From Glaesserella sp041814905 (GTDB lineage: Bacteria > Pseudomonadota > Gammaproteobacteria > Enterobacterales > Pasteurellaceae), in NCBI RefSeq assembly GCF_041814905.1, contig NZ_JBGXYA010000055.1:1-64000 (forward strand): a stretch of DNA of 64,000 bases, in the 5' to 3' direction. The notes under the pieces are model-generated. The model saw only the letters and a program-made list of their open reading frames with translations, did no database searches and had not been told where the DNA came from. Made by a program: the position numbers and the translations under genes. Of this stretch, positions 16,216 to 25,052 are shown piece by piece (the stretch's first letter is position 1; each line of letters opens with the position of its first letter).

Positions 16216-18366
16216 ATGATGTGGAAAAAAACGGTAATTGCATTTTTAATTTCTGGTTCCTTCGCGTGGGCATCCACAACGGATAAGAAAGTCGCACCTA
16301 AAATGTGGACGGACGCAGAAGTAGCCCAGCTTCAGCAACTTTGGCAATTTGAACAATCGCAACACAACCTGCAACGTGAAAATTTTTTGCAGTTGGAATC
16401 GTTGTTGCGGGGAGCAACACGACAAGGCAATTTATCCCTCAATACCTTAGCATTAGTGAATCAACTGATGATGTCACTTAAGCATTATCCTTTGAAAGAG
16501 GATGCGGAATGGGCGTTACTTCGAGCAAAAATCGATGTAAATCAAGTGACGGATGATGAATTGAATCAGTTTATCGAGCAGTATCCGAGTACGGCAAAAC
16601 GCAATAATTTAGCGCAGCTGCCGTATGAACGTTTTTATCAGCAGCAGAAATTTGAAGAACTGATTGCTTATGCGAAGACAGTTCCGCCTGCCAATGTGGA
16701 AAATCAATGCCGTTTTTTTTCGGCACAATTTCAACTGCTGGCAGAGCAACTCCAGCCAAATCCGGAAGCAGAACAAGCCGGCAATACGCAGTCTGCCGCA
16801 TCGCAAGAGATGGCTCAGCTGGTTCAGCAGTTTGATCGCTTTTGGCAAGGGGTAGAAGATAACGATTTTTGGATAAACGGTGACGGTTCATTTGCGAATT
16901 ATTGGAAAACCAATGCGGATTTGCCTTCTGATTGTAGTGCATTAGAAGCTTATTGGCGCGATCAAGGTTTGAAAACCAGTGACAAAGTACGCAAAAAAGT
17001 TGTGGGATTGTTTAATCTGAACGGGAAAAAAGCGATTGAAGCGATTATCGCAAATAATCAGGATGCGGCGCTGGGGGAATGGCTGAAGGCAGTTCAGAAA
17101 TTATTGAACGATCCGACTTATTTGCAAACTTTTGTACAAAACCAACCGCTTGAGAGTTGGAATAAAGCATTAATTCTGAAAACATTCCCGGGCGCAATAC
17201 GTGCTTTGCCGGAGCAGATGGAAACACCGGATTTTTCGATTTACCAGCGTTGGGCGGAGCAGTGGAAGTTTTCAGCAAATGAAATTCGAGAATGGAAAAT
17301 CACGTTTCTTAACCGCTTCTTTGATAATACGAATGTTGCTTTTCAAACTTGGCGTGATCAGCAGATCCTCGAACTGAAAGCGGATAATCTCACGGAACGC
17401 CGCTTGCGAATGGCGATTTGGCAAAAAACCGATTTGAGGAATTGGTTGAATGTACTTTCTGCCGACGGAAAAAATAAAGCGGAATGGCGTTATTGGTTAG
17501 CGAAAGTCGAGCCGAGCCAGAAAGCGGCGCTGCTTGAACAGCTCAGTAAAGAACGCGGTTTTTACCCGATGTTGGCTGCACATCAATTAAATAAAACGTA
17601 TCAGGTGACTATTCCGGAACCTAAAAAGCTGACCGAACAGCAAAAAAATCAGTACCGAAGTCAATTAGAGCGTATTGCAGAGTTGCGCCGTTTAGCGCGT
17701 TATCAGACAGCAAAAACGGTCTGGATTGAGTTATTAAAAACACTGAGTTTTGAAGAAAAATTAGCGCTGAGTGATTACGCCCAACAGCAAGACTGGTTTG
17801 ATTTGGCCGTGGAAGCGACGATTCAAGCCAAAGCGTGGGATTATATCAGTTTGCGTTTGCCGCAAGCGTATTCCGATTGGTTTGATATCGCATTAGCGAA
17901 TAAAACCGTGACAAAAAGTTTTGCAATGGCTATTGCCCGTCAAGAAAGCGCTTGGGATGTTCAGGCAAGATCTCATGCCAATGCTATCGGTTTGATGCAG
18001 ATGCTCGGTTCAACCGCGGAGGCTACGGCTAAACTCGGCGAATTACCTTATGGTGGTGAAGCGGATTTAATCAACCCATTCCGCAATATTGTGTTAGGCA
18101 CAACACATTTGTCGGAGCTCAATGCAAAATACCCGGACAACCGTATTTTAATTGCCAGTGCATATAATGCCGGACCGCATCGTGTAACCCGTTGGTTGGA
18201 AAGAGCTGGCGGTAAGTTAGAAATGGATGAGTTTATCGCTTCTATTCCGTTTTTAGAAACGCGCGGTTATGTGCAGAATGTGTTGGCTTACGACTATTAT
18301 TACCAAATATTGCAGCAAAAAACGCCATTAACGATGTTTTATCCGGCGGAATTGAAGCGTTATTAA
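16216..18366 (+). CDS. slt: Soluble lytic murein transglycosylase (Slt70 type)
   Basis: A 716-residue periplasmic enzyme that cleaves glycan strands with formation of 1,6-anhydroMurNAc. A signal peptide (about residues 1-20, ending near FAWAST) precedes the long alpha-helical U and L domains. The C-terminal lysozyme-like domain starts near residue 560, with the catalytic glutamate in ARQESAWDV (about residue 577), then NAIGLMQML and SAYNAGPHRVTRWL, all diagnostic of family 1A. AAGGAGAG precedes tandem ATGs at 16216 and 16219. An uptake-like AACCGCTTG with TTTGCAAA (17120-17152) is embedded in the helical region. Confidence 0.95.
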   Translation: MMWKKTVIAFLISGSFAWASTTDKKVAPKMWTDAEVAQLQQLWQFEQSQHNLQRENFLQLESLLRGATRQGNLSLNTLALVNQLMMSLKHYPLKEDAEWALLRAKIDVNQVTDDELNQFIEQYPSTAKRNNLAQLPYERFYQQQKFEELIAYAKTVPPANVENQCRFFSAQFQLLAEQLQPNPEAEQAGNTQSAASQEMAQLVQQFDRFWQGVEDNDFWINGDGSFANYWKTNADLPSDCSALEAYWRDQGLKTSDKVRKKVVGLFNLNGKKAIEAIIANNQDAALGEWLKAVQKLLNDPTYLQTFVQNQPLESWNKALILKTFPGAIRALPEQMETPDFSIYQRWAEQWKFSANEIREWKITFLNRFFDNTNVAFQTWRDQQILELKADNLTERRLRMAIWQKTDLRNWLNVLSADGKNKAEWRYWLAKVEPSQKAALLEQLSKERGFYPMLAAHQLNKTYQVTIPEPKKLTEQQKNQYRSQLERIAELRRLARYQTAKTVWIELLKTLSFEEKLALSDYAQQQDWFDLAVEATIQAKAWDYISLRLPQAYSDWFDIALANKTVTKSFAMAIARQESAWDVQARSHANAIGLMQMLGSTAEATAKLGELPYGGEADLINPFRNIVLGTTHLSELNAKYPDNRILIASAYNAGPHRVTRWLERAGGKLEMDEFIASIPFLETRGYVQNVLAYDYYYQILQQKTPLTMFYPAELKRY

Positions 18367-18395
18367 GGTTGTAAAAAAGGTATAGCAAGCAAGAC

Positions 18396-18428
18396 AAAAG
18401 GCACTCTCGTTATGAGAATGCCTTTTTT
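18396..18428 (+). terminator. Terminator after slt
   Basis: AAAAGGCA (18396-18403) pairs with TGCCTTTT (18419-18426); after one mismatch TCTC pairs with GAGA around a five-base loop. A T run follows. Confidence 0.88.
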
Positions 18429-18436
18429 TATGGTTG

Positions 18437-18494
18437 ACAAGCGGTCGGTTTTTAGTAATTTTTTGCAAATTTCATGCTGGAAACGACCGCTTGT
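18437..18494. repeat. Inverted pair of uptake signal sequences
   Basis: ACAAGCGGTC (18437-18446) faces GACCGCTTGT (18485-18494), perfect ten-base arms, with TTTTGCAAA between. It lies between the convergent slt and glgP genes, three bases from the glgP stop. Confidence 0.88.
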
Positions 18495-18496
18495 TA

Positions 18497-21010
18497 TTAC
18501 TTGATAATCAACAATTTGCTGGCTTCGTTGAGTATTTCGATCATTTTCAACTGCTCGTTGATTTGTGCTTCGGTCATCGGTTCGATGTTCCAAATATCAC
18601 GTGCATAATCTAACACGGATCGGTCTGATGAGAAATAACCCATGTTCGCAATGTTGATAATTGCAGAACGTGTCCACGCTTTCTTATTACGGTATGCCTG
18701 AGCCACTTTCTCTTGGGCATCAACATAGCTACGGAAGTCTGCACAAGCCTGATAATAGTCGCCGGAATTTAAGATCAAATCTTGATAACGATACGGATCG
18801 TCCGGAGAGAATTTACCGTTTAAGATTTGTGAAATCGCTTCGTTTAATTCGGCATCTTTTTCGTAATAGTGATACGGTGAATAGCCGTTACGACGCAATT
18901 CTTCCACTTGTTCAACGGTGTTTCCGAAAATAAAGATATTATCTTTACCTACACGTTCAAGAATTTCTACATTCGCACCGTCTAACGTACCGATAGTTAA
19001 GGCGCCGTTTAATGCAAATTTCATATTAGACGTACCGGACGCTTCCGTACCAGCCAATGAAATTTGTTCTGAAACGTCCGCTGCCGGAATAATCATTTGT
19101 GCTAAGCTCACGCCGTAGTTCGGAATAAACACGACTTTTAGTAAATCTTTAATACGAGCATCATTATTGATCACTTTGGCAACATCATTGATTAAACGAA
19201 TGACTTTCTTCGCGGCATAATAAGCGCTTGCGGCTTTACCGGCAAAGATAAACACGCGAGGCTGCCAATCAGCATTCGGATTTTTCAAAATGCGATTATA
19301 CAGCGCAATAATGTGTAATACATTTAATTGCTGACGTTTATATTTGTGGATACGTTTGATCTGCACGTCAAAAATCGCGTCCGGATTCAATTTAATCCCT
19401 TGCGTTTGTTCAACATACGCGGCGAGTTTACGTTTGTTTTCCACTTTTACCGCTGCGATTTCGGCTTGAACGTCAGCATCATCAACAAACACATTTAGTT
19501 TATTGAGTTCGGTTAATTCGGTACGCCAATTTTTGCCGATATGTTTATCTAAAATTGCGGCCAAGCCCGGGTTTGCAATTTGAATCCAGCGACGCGGAGT
19601 TACACCGTTGGTGACGTTAGTAAAGCGGTTAGGGTAGATCTTCGCGAAATCGGCAAAGATCGATTCTACCATTAAGTCAGAATGGATTTTAGCGACACCG
19701 TTAACCTTACCGGAAGCAATAACCGCTAACCACGCCATACGAATACGGCGATCACCGTTTTCGTCGATAATGGATACACGGCTGACTAACGCATCGTCGC
19801 CCGGGAATTTCTCACGTACTTCTTGTAAGAACCAATCATTGATTTCAAAAATGATCTGTAAATGACGCGGTAAAATGCGCGCAACCATTTCTACCGGCCA
19901 CGTTTCAAGCGCTTCGCTCATTAATGTATGGTTGGTATAGAAGAACGTTTTACGGGTTGTGTTCCATGCTTGTTCCCAGCTATAGCCTTTCTCATCAATT
20001 AAGATACGCATTAATTCCGGAATCGCCAAGGTTGGGTGCGTATCGTTTAAGTGGATAGCCACTTTTTCTGCAAGATTGATGCAAGATCCGGATTCAAGCT
20101 CATGGCGGCGTACAATATCTTGTACCGATGCGGAACAGAGGAAGTATTCTTGACGTAAACGTAATTCACGACCGTTATAGGTTGAATCATCAGGATAGAG
20201 AACGCGCGAGACATTTTCAGAACTGTTTTGTTGGCTCATTGCCGCAAAATAGTCACCACGGTTAAAATCGGCCAAACCGAATAATTTTTCGCCCGCGTGA
20301 GCAGACCATAAACGCAAGCTGTTAGTTGCGGTAGTTTCAAAACCCGGAATAAGTTGGTCATGGGCTTGGGCAATGATTTCTTCGTCAGGCTGCCATATGG
20401 TTTTTTTGCCTTCTTGCCAAGTTCTGCCGCCAAAACGAACAGGGAATTTTTTACTTGAACGTAAATACGGCCATGCAAATTCATTTTCTAACCAATAATC
20501 AGGGTGTTCAACTTGCTCACCGTTTTTGATTTCTTGGCGGAACATACCGTATTCATAACGAATACCGTAACCGATCGCCGGAATTTTCATTGCCGCAAGG
20601 CTGTCCATATAACATGCCGCCAAACGACCTAAACCGCCGTTACCTAAACCCGGATCGCCTTCTTCATTGATGATGTCTTCAAGGTTTTGACCAAGCTCAT
20701 CAAAGGCTGCACGGATTAATTCATAAACACCTTCGGCAATCATGGCATTACTGAAGGTTCTTCCCATCAAAAATTCCATTGAAAGATAGTAAACGCGGCG
20801 GTTCGTATTTGCGGCTTGGCTACGACGGGTTTGTAACCAAGATTCCGTGGATAAATCACGAACGACGCGTAATGCGGCGTTAAGCCAGTTGCGTTTACTT
20901 GCTTCACGTGGTTCAACACCGAGTGCAAACACAAGCTTATGCAAAATTGCATTTTTCACGTTCTGAATGTTTTCAGGACTAAGATTCGTGTTTGGCTGTT
21001 TATTGGCCAT
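18497..21010 (-). CDS. glgP: Glycogen/alpha-glucan phosphorylase
   Basis: An 837-residue PLP-dependent family GT35 enzyme that releases glucose 1-phosphate from alpha-1,4-glucans. The sequence follows E. coli GlgP more closely than MalP along its length (for example RQVYYLSMEFL-like RRVYYLSMEFLMGR near residue 71, DPGLGNGGLGRLAAC near 120, NVTNGVTPRRW near 480). The PLP-binding lysine lies in EASGTSNMKFALNG at about residue 664. AGGAG lies nine bases before the ATG. It is isolated here between slt and rplY with no glgBXCA genes alongside, so a role in maltodextrin use (malP) cannot be excluded. Confidence 0.92.
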   Translation of the reverse strand: MANKQPNTNLSPENIQNVKNAILHKLVFALGVEPREASKRNWLNAALRVVRDLSTESWLQTRRSQAANTNRRVYYLSMEFLMGRTFSNAMIAEGVYELIRAAFDELGQNLEDIINEEGDPGLGNGGLGRLAACYMDSLAAMKIPAIGYGIRYEYGMFRQEIKNGEQVEHPDYWLENEFAWPYLRSSKKFPVRFGGRTWQEGKKTIWQPDEEIIAQAHDQLIPGFETTATNSLRLWSAHAGEKLFGLADFNRGDYFAAMSQQNSSENVSRVLYPDDSTYNGRELRLRQEYFLCSASVQDIVRRHELESGSCINLAEKVAIHLNDTHPTLAIPELMRILIDEKGYSWEQAWNTTRKTFFYTNHTLMSEALETWPVEMVARILPRHLQIIFEINDWFLQEVREKFPGDDALVSRVSIIDENGDRRIRMAWLAVIASGKVNGVAKIHSDLMVESIFADFAKIYPNRFTNVTNGVTPRRWIQIANPGLAAILDKHIGKNWRTELTELNKLNVFVDDADVQAEIAAVKVENKRKLAAYVEQTQGIKLNPDAIFDVQIKRIHKYKRQQLNVLHIIALYNRILKNPNADWQPRVFIFAGKAASAYYAAKKVIRLINDVAKVINNDARIKDLLKVVFIPNYGVSLAQMIIPAADVSEQISLAGTEASGTSNMKFALNGALTIGTLDGANVEILERVGKDNIFIFGNTVEQVEELRRNGYSPYHYYEKDAELNEAISQILNGKFSPDDPYRYQDLILNSGDYYQACADFRSYVDAQEKVAQAYRNKKAWTRSAIINIANMGYFSSDRSVLDYARDIWNIEPMTEAQINEQLKMIEILNEASKLLIIK

Positions 21011-21162
21011 TAAGAGGTACTCCTATGTATATTAAATAAGGACGAATAAAAAACGGACGCATTTTACTACAGATTTGCTAAAAACGCTTGCTAATTACAC
21101 AAAAATCCTGATTGAAACCTTATTTCATCGGCTTAGAGCCGGAATAAATTTCTAAAAATGTA

Positions 21163-21190
21163 TTGATTTATTTGTAGATTTCATTAGAAT
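21163..21190 (+). promoter_or_regulatory. Predicted promoter of rplY
   Basis: TTGATT (21163-21168), 16-base spacer, TAGAAT (21185-21190), with a GC-rich discriminator CTGCGCTCG, giving a leader of about 98 bases. Confidence 0.5.
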
Positions 21191-21223
21191 CTGCGCTCGA
21201 CTTTTAAGTCAAAAATTTTTGGG

Positions 21224-21281
21224 AACAGCTGGGTCGCCTGCTGTTTTTGTTTAATAACGGAACCTTGAGGTTCCATTTTTT
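21224..21281 (+). promoter_or_regulatory. Two-hairpin leader of rplY (candidate L25 autoregulatory leader)
   Basis: The first hairpin is AACAGC/GCTGTT (21224-21229 and 21240-21245) with an inner GG/CC pair around GTCG. The second is GGAACC, loop TTGA, GGTTCC (21259-21274), followed by a T run that ends about 14 bases before the rplY start. Gammaproteobacterial rplY mRNAs are known to be autoregulated through a leader with stem-loops; equivalence here is inferred from layout. Confidence 0.5.
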
Positions 21282-21294
21282 ATGAGAAAAAATC

Positions 21295-21582
21295 ATGTCA
21301 TTCAAATTCGAAGCTGAAGTTCGTACAACGCAAGGTAAGGGTGCGAGCCGCCGCCTGCGTCACAACGGTCAAGTGCCTGCTATCATCTACGGTGGTAACG
21401 CAGAGCCGGTATCAATCATTTTAGATCACGATAAAGTGAACAACGCGCAAGCACAAGATGCGTTCTACAACGAGGTATTAACTATCGTTGTTGCGGGTAA
21501 AGAAGAGCAAGTTAAAGTACAAGCGATTCAACGTCACCCGATTAAACCAAAACTCGTACACTTAGATTTCAAACGCGTATAG
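21295..21582 (+). CDS. rplY: 50S ribosomal protein L25
   Basis: A 95-residue 5S rRNA-binding protein of the short, single-domain type. The N-terminal EVRTTQGKGASRRLRHNGQVPAII pattern (residues 7-30) and the C-terminal RHPIKPKLVHLDFKRV are characteristic. No CTC domain is present, as in E. coli. The start ATG lies downstream of a structured leader, and the GAGAAAAA just before it is a weak ribosome-binding site. Codon usage is strongly biased, as expected for a ribosomal protein. Confidence 0.97.
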   Translation: MSFKFEAEVRTTQGKGASRRLRHNGQVPAIIYGGNAEPVSIILDHDKVNNAQAQDAFYNEVLTIVVAGKEEQVKVQAIQRHPIKPKLVHLDFKRV

Positions 21583-21600
21583 TTTGAACGCTAACGAAAT

Positions 21601-21640
21601 AAAAAATCTGCACATTGAGTAATCAAGTGCAGATTTTTTT
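21601..21640 (+). terminator. Long-stem terminator of rplY
   Basis: AAAAAATCTGCAC (21601-21613) pairs with GTGCAGATTTTTT (21627-21639). After one bulged base, TTGA/TCAA extends the stem to a GTAA loop. T bases follow. Confidence 0.93.
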
Positions 21641-21647
21641 ATTTTGC

Positions 21648-21702
21648 AAGCGGTCACTTTTGAGGAAAAAACTGCAAATTATTCGCTCAAACCGACCGCT
21701 TG
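21648..21702. repeat. Inverted pair of uptake signal sequences
   Basis: CAAGCGGTC (21648-21656) faces GACCGCTTG (21694-21702), with TGCAAA between. The right half, TCGCTCAAACCGACCGCTTG, recurs identically at 22703-22722, so a 20-base segment is shared by two intergenic regions one kilobase apart. Confidence 0.85.
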
Positions 21703-21705
21703 TCG

Positions 21706-22050
21706 TTACTTCACGGTTGCCGTGAGTAGCACCAACATAAAGCTGATTACCGCTAATAAAAAGTGTTTAATTGAAAAACGTTGCCCTTTTTTGAACGCTT
21801 TAGCGGCAAATACAATATAAAGTACCAAAAAGAATAACTTGGCGAAAATCCACGATTGGAACGAAGCACCAAATGCAATAAACAGCGCAATACCGCTGAT
21901 TAACAGCAGTGTATCGACGACATGCGGCGTAATTCGCAGTAAGTTGTTCTGTCGCCAATCCACCATTTTTGCCGAAAGTACGCCGCGTAGTAACAATAAC
22001 CCTAAGCTGATGTAAGCAAGCCCGATATGAGACCAAAAAATAATTTCCAT
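21706..22050 (-). CDS. SirB2-family small membrane protein
   Basis: A 114-residue protein with four hydrophobic helices and the pattern EIIFWSHIGLAYISLGLLLLR, matching SirB/YchQ-type proteins. These were named after a Salmonella invasion regulator, but their molecular role is unsettled. The ATG at 22050 is chosen because AGGA lies eight bases before it; an in-frame ATG at 22059 has no such site. It lies directly downstream of darP on the same strand and would overlap or nearly abut it, so the two probably form an operon. An inverted uptake pair follows. Confidence 0.75.
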   Translation of the reverse strand: MEIIFWSHIGLAYISLGLLLLRGVLSAKMVDWRQNNLLRITPHVVDTLLLISGIALFIAFGASFQSWIFAKLFFLVLYIVFAAKAFKKGQRFSIKHFLLAVISFMLVLLTATVK

Positions 22051-22060
22051 AAATGCCATC

Positions 22061-22591
22061 CTATATTTCTACAATAACCGACTTCAGATATTGATAGATT
22101 TCGCGATAATTTTTCGGCGGTTTGTTTGTTTGTTTCTCTTTTTGTGCCGAACGAATCAAATTGCGCAAATGCTGGCGATCCAGCGTCGGATATTCATCAA
22201 TTAAATCGTTTAACACATCATCACCTTGTTCAACAAGCTGATCACGCAATAATTCCAATTTATGTAATAACGCTAACTGCTGATTGTGACGGTTTTCTAC
22301 TTTATCCAATGCTTCTTGGATCGGTTCTGGATCGATATTGCGCAATAATTTCCCGATATATTGTATTTGGCGACGACGCGCCTCTAAACGGAGTTTTTGT
22401 GCCAATTCAATCGCTTCACGTAAATTATCGTCCAACGGCATTTTGGCTAAATTAGTCGGGTTTAATTCAATTAGGCTGGCACCTAATTTTTTTAAATGTT
22501 CGGCATCGCGTTTGATTTCGCTTTTACTGACCCAAATAATCTCTTCTTCGTCATCTGTCCAGTCGATTTCATTTCGTTGTTTTTTTGCCAT
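22061..22591 (-). CDS. darP: Ribosome-associated assembly factor DarP (YjgA)
   Basis: A 176-residue highly charged, helical protein of the DUF615 family that associates with late 50S precursors. The core EEIIWVSKSEIKRDAEHLKKLG (shortened: IIWVSKSEIKRDAEHLK, from residue 18) and ENRHNQQLALLHKLELLRDQ are near-identical in spacing to E. coli YjgA. The gene is divergent from pmbA across an uptake pair, the same yjgA/pmbA arrangement as in E. coli, which supports orthology. Confidence 0.93.
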   Translation of the reverse strand: MAKKQRNEIDWTDDEEEIIWVSKSEIKRDAEHLKKLGASLIELNPTNLAKMPLDDNLREAIELAQKLRLEARRRQIQYIGKLLRNIDPEPIQEALDKVENRHNQQLALLHKLELLRDQLVEQGDDVLNDLIDEYPTLDRQHLRNLIRSAQKEKQTNKPPKNYREIYQYLKSVIVEI

Positions 22592-22665
22592 TATGGATCC
22601 TTGGTATTGTAAAAAATGTGCGTAGTCTAACAGAAATTTGAGGTAGAATGCGGAGAATTTAGATT

Positions 22666-22723
22666 ACAAGCGGTAGGTTTTCGGCAGAATTTTGCAATAT
22701 TTTCGCTCAAACCGACCGCTTGT
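22666..22723. repeat. Inverted pair of uptake signal sequences between darP and pmbA
   Basis: ACAAGCGGT (22666-22674) faces ACCGCTTGT (22715-22723), with TTTTGCAA between. It occupies the divergent promoter region of darP and pmbA, leaving little room for other control elements. Confidence 0.85.
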
Positions 22724-22745
22724 TACGGTTTAAACGGGAAAAATT

Positions 22746-24095
22746 ATGGCATTAGTGAGTAAAAAAGAGCTTCAACAACAAGAACAGCAGTTGCGAGAGG
22801 CGGTTAATACCGCGTTATCATTAGCACAAAAGGGCGGGGCGACGGCGGAGGTGAGTGTCACTAAAGTGGCGGGATTATCGGTTTCAAGCCGTTTGGAGCA
22901 GACCGAAAATATTGAATTTAATAATGATGGATCGTTAGGGATCTCTGTTTATTTAGGTAAACGTAAAGGTAATGCGTCCACCTCGGATTTGCAGCCGAAG
23001 TCCATCAAACAAGCGGTAGAATCGGCGCTTGCCATTGCAAAATATACTTCCGAAGATGATTGTGCCGGCTTGGCGGATAGTGCAATGATGGCATTTGATG
23101 CACCGGATTTAGATTTGTATCACGAAGCGGACATTGATGTCGATCAAGCGGTGCAATTAGCGATAGAAGCGGAACATTACGCTTTAAACAGCGATGATAA
23201 GATTACCAATAGTGAAGGGGCGACATTCAATTCGCACAGCGGCATTCGTGTTTACGGAAATACTCACGGCATGCTGCAAAGCTATCTTTCAAGCCGATAT
23301 GCACTGTCCTGTAGCGTCATTGCCGCTCACGGCGAGGCGTTGGAGCGTGATTATGAATACACGATTTCCCGCCGCTTCGAGCAACTGGCTTCCGCCGAAT
23401 GGGTAGGCAGACAAGCTGCGGTGAAAGCGGTTGATCGTTTGAATCCGCAAAAATTAGCTACCGGTGAAATGCCGGTTATTTTCTATAATGATGTGGCAAC
23501 GGGCCTTATCGGGCATTTGGCGGGAGCGATTAGCGGCGGTGCGTTATATCGTAAAGCCAGTTTTTTATTGGATAAACTCGGTCAGCCGATTTTGCCGAAT
23601 TGGTTTGATATTACCGAACAACCGCATTTATTGCGCCAACTTGCGTCATCTCCGTTTGACAGTGAAGGTGTTCGCACCAAAGAACAGCAGATTATCCGCG
23701 CTGGTATTTTGCAGACTTATCTATTAACCTCTTACAGCGCGAGAAAATTAGGTATGCAAACAACCGGACACGCGGGCGGTATTCATAACTGGCTGGTGAA
23801 GCCGAATCGAACCGGTGGGCTAGCAACGTTACTGAAAGAGATGGGAACGGGATTACTTGTTACCGAAATGCTCGGCAGTGCAATTAACGGTGTTACCGGT
23901 GAATATTCGCGCGGCGCAGCCGGTTTTTGGGTCGAAAACGGAGAGATTTGCTACCCGGTTGCAGAAATTACTATTGCCGGGCAATTACAAGAGATGTTTA
24001 AAAATATCGTTGCGGTAGGGGATGATATCGAACATCGCTCAAATATTCAGACCGGTTCGATTTTATTGGATAAAATGAAAATTTCGGGAGAATAA
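22746..24095 (+). CDS. pmbA: Metalloprotease subunit PmbA (TldE)
   Basis: A 449-residue partner of TldD in the cytosolic heterodimeric protease that matures microcin B17 and degrades unfolded peptides. The N-terminal half carries the TldD/TldE pattern with SSRLEQTENIEFNNDGSLGI near residue 47. The C-terminal half holds GHAGGIHNWLV and LVTEMLGSAINGVTGEYSRGAAGFW, typical of TldE. No HExxxH zinc motif is seen, as expected since TldD provides it. tldD is not in the window. An ACAAGCGGT uptake core is embedded at 23009-23017. Confidence 0.93.
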   Translation: MALVSKKELQQQEQQLREAVNTALSLAQKGGATAEVSVTKVAGLSVSSRLEQTENIEFNNDGSLGISVYLGKRKGNASTSDLQPKSIKQAVESALAIAKYTSEDDCAGLADSAMMAFDAPDLDLYHEADIDVDQAVQLAIEAEHYALNSDDKITNSEGATFNSHSGIRVYGNTHGMLQSYLSSRYALSCSVIAAHGEALERDYEYTISRRFEQLASAEWVGRQAAVKAVDRLNPQKLATGEMPVIFYNDVATGLIGHLAGAISGGALYRKASFLLDKLGQPILPNWFDITEQPHLLRQLASSPFDSEGVRTKEQQIIRAGILQTYLLTSYSARKLGMQTTGHAGGIHNWLVKPNRTGGLATLLKEMGTGLLVTEMLGSAINGVTGEYSRGAAGFWVENGEICYPVAEITIAGQLQEMFKNIVAVGDDIEHRSNIQTGSILLDKMKISGE

Positions 24096-24101
24096 CGGTA
24101 A

Positions 24102-24158
24102 ACAAGCGGTCGTTTTTGCGGAATTTTTTGCAAAAAATTGACTGAAAATGACCGCTTG
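24102..24158. repeat. Inverted pair of uptake signal sequences
   Basis: ACAAGCGGTC (24102-24111) faces GACCGCTTG (24150-24158), with TTTTGCAAAAA between. It separates the convergent pmbA and priC genes and may act as their terminator. Confidence 0.85.
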
Positions 24159-24195
24159 CCTCCCATTTTCCTGTCCTTGTCCACGGGACGGGAGT

Positions 24196-24711
24196 TTAGT
24201 TTTTATTCACGCTGATTTCCAACTCGTCAATTGCCGCTAAACATTTTTGCTTGCGGTATTCCGTTTCTTGCATTTGAGATAAATAAGCGCATTTTTCCTG
24301 TTCATCTTCACTACGAATACTTTGTTCGGTCAGCCAACTGATTTTTTCATTCAAAGCACGCAAGGCATTTTTATATTCAATTAAACGTTTATGTGGTGGT
24401 AAACGATGAATATTTTTAGGAAAATGATAACCGGAGCGAAAAGCCGTTTTTACCCTATTACTTTTTGCTAGCAAATCAACAGCCTGTTTAAGCCCATCAA
24501 ATTGTTTTACTAATTTTTGAGCATAAATTTCAGCATACTCACTGTCAGTTTGCTGTGTTAACTGTTGGTATGTTTGCTTTATTTCAGCAACAAAAAAAGC
24601 CACTTTTTCGCTTTTTACACTGAATAGGTTATGACTAATCTCAATATGACACTCCAAAAATGGAGTGAAAATATCTAAATTTCTTTCAATAATTGCTGTA
24701 AAACTCGTCAT
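24196..24711 (-). CDS. priC: Primosomal replication protein N'' (PriC family)
   Basis: A 171-residue basic helical protein. The C-terminal half, with FPKNIHRLPPHKRLIEYKNA near residue 98 and ALNEKISWLTEQ, matches PriC proteins of Pasteurellaceae, which help reload DnaB at stalled forks. E. coli PriC is much diverged, so assignment rests on family pattern, length and charge. On the minus strand a perfect -10 TATAAT sits at 24747-24742 with no good -35, and a strong CRP site lies farther upstream at about -91.5. Confidence 0.75.
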   Translation of the reverse strand: MTSFTAIIERNLDIFTPFLECHIEISHNLFSVKSEKVAFFVAEIKQTYQQLTQQTDSEYAEIYAQKLVKQFDGLKQAVDLLAKSNRVKTAFRSGYHFPKNIHRLPPHKRLIEYKNALRALNEKISWLTEQSIRSEDEQEKCAYLSQMQETEYRKQKCLAAIDELEISVNKN

Positions 24712-24815
24712 TTTTTAGACTTCCATGGTATTAATATTTGCATTATAACTATCTATATTTACTTTTTTCGCTATTTTAAGGATAAAAAAACAGCTAAAAA
24801 CAAAATAATTTTCAA

Positions 24816-24837
24816 AAATGTGAATTAGTTCACAAAT
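24816..24837. promoter_or_regulatory. CRP binding site between priC and the porin gene
   Basis: The 22-base site has both half-sites perfect (TGTGA, six bases, TCACA at 24819-24834) and matching A/T flanks. It is centred about 91 bases upstream of the predicted priC start site, a class I phase, and about 200 bases upstream of the predicted porin promoter. Which gene it serves is unresolved. Confidence 0.7.
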
Positions 24838-24998
24838 AAACTAAAAAAATTCAGTCTCCTATTAAAATTCATAAAAATCAATATAAAACAAATAGTTATG
24901 ATTAATTTTTATGTTGGAGTAAATCTCTGCTAAACAAGGAGAAAAACTCTCTTTTTTAAAATTTTAAAATAACTAATTGATTTAAAAGAAATTTTTGT

Positions 24999-25052
24999 TG
25001 TCTTGCAAGAGTGGCAAGACATATTGACACTTAATATTGATTCTGCCAATAT
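24999..25052 (+). promoter_or_regulatory. Operator-like dyad and predicted porin promoter
   Basis: TGTCTTGC (24999-25006), seven bases, GCAAGACA (25014-25021) is a perfect eight-base inverted repeat. Directly after it come TTGACA (25024-25029), a 17-base spacer and CAATAT (25047-25052). The dyad abuts the -35 and could bind a regulator. A TACTCT/AGAGTA hairpin lies in the leader at 25117-25140. The remaining bases 24712-25171 are AT-rich with no gene seen. Confidence 0.5.
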
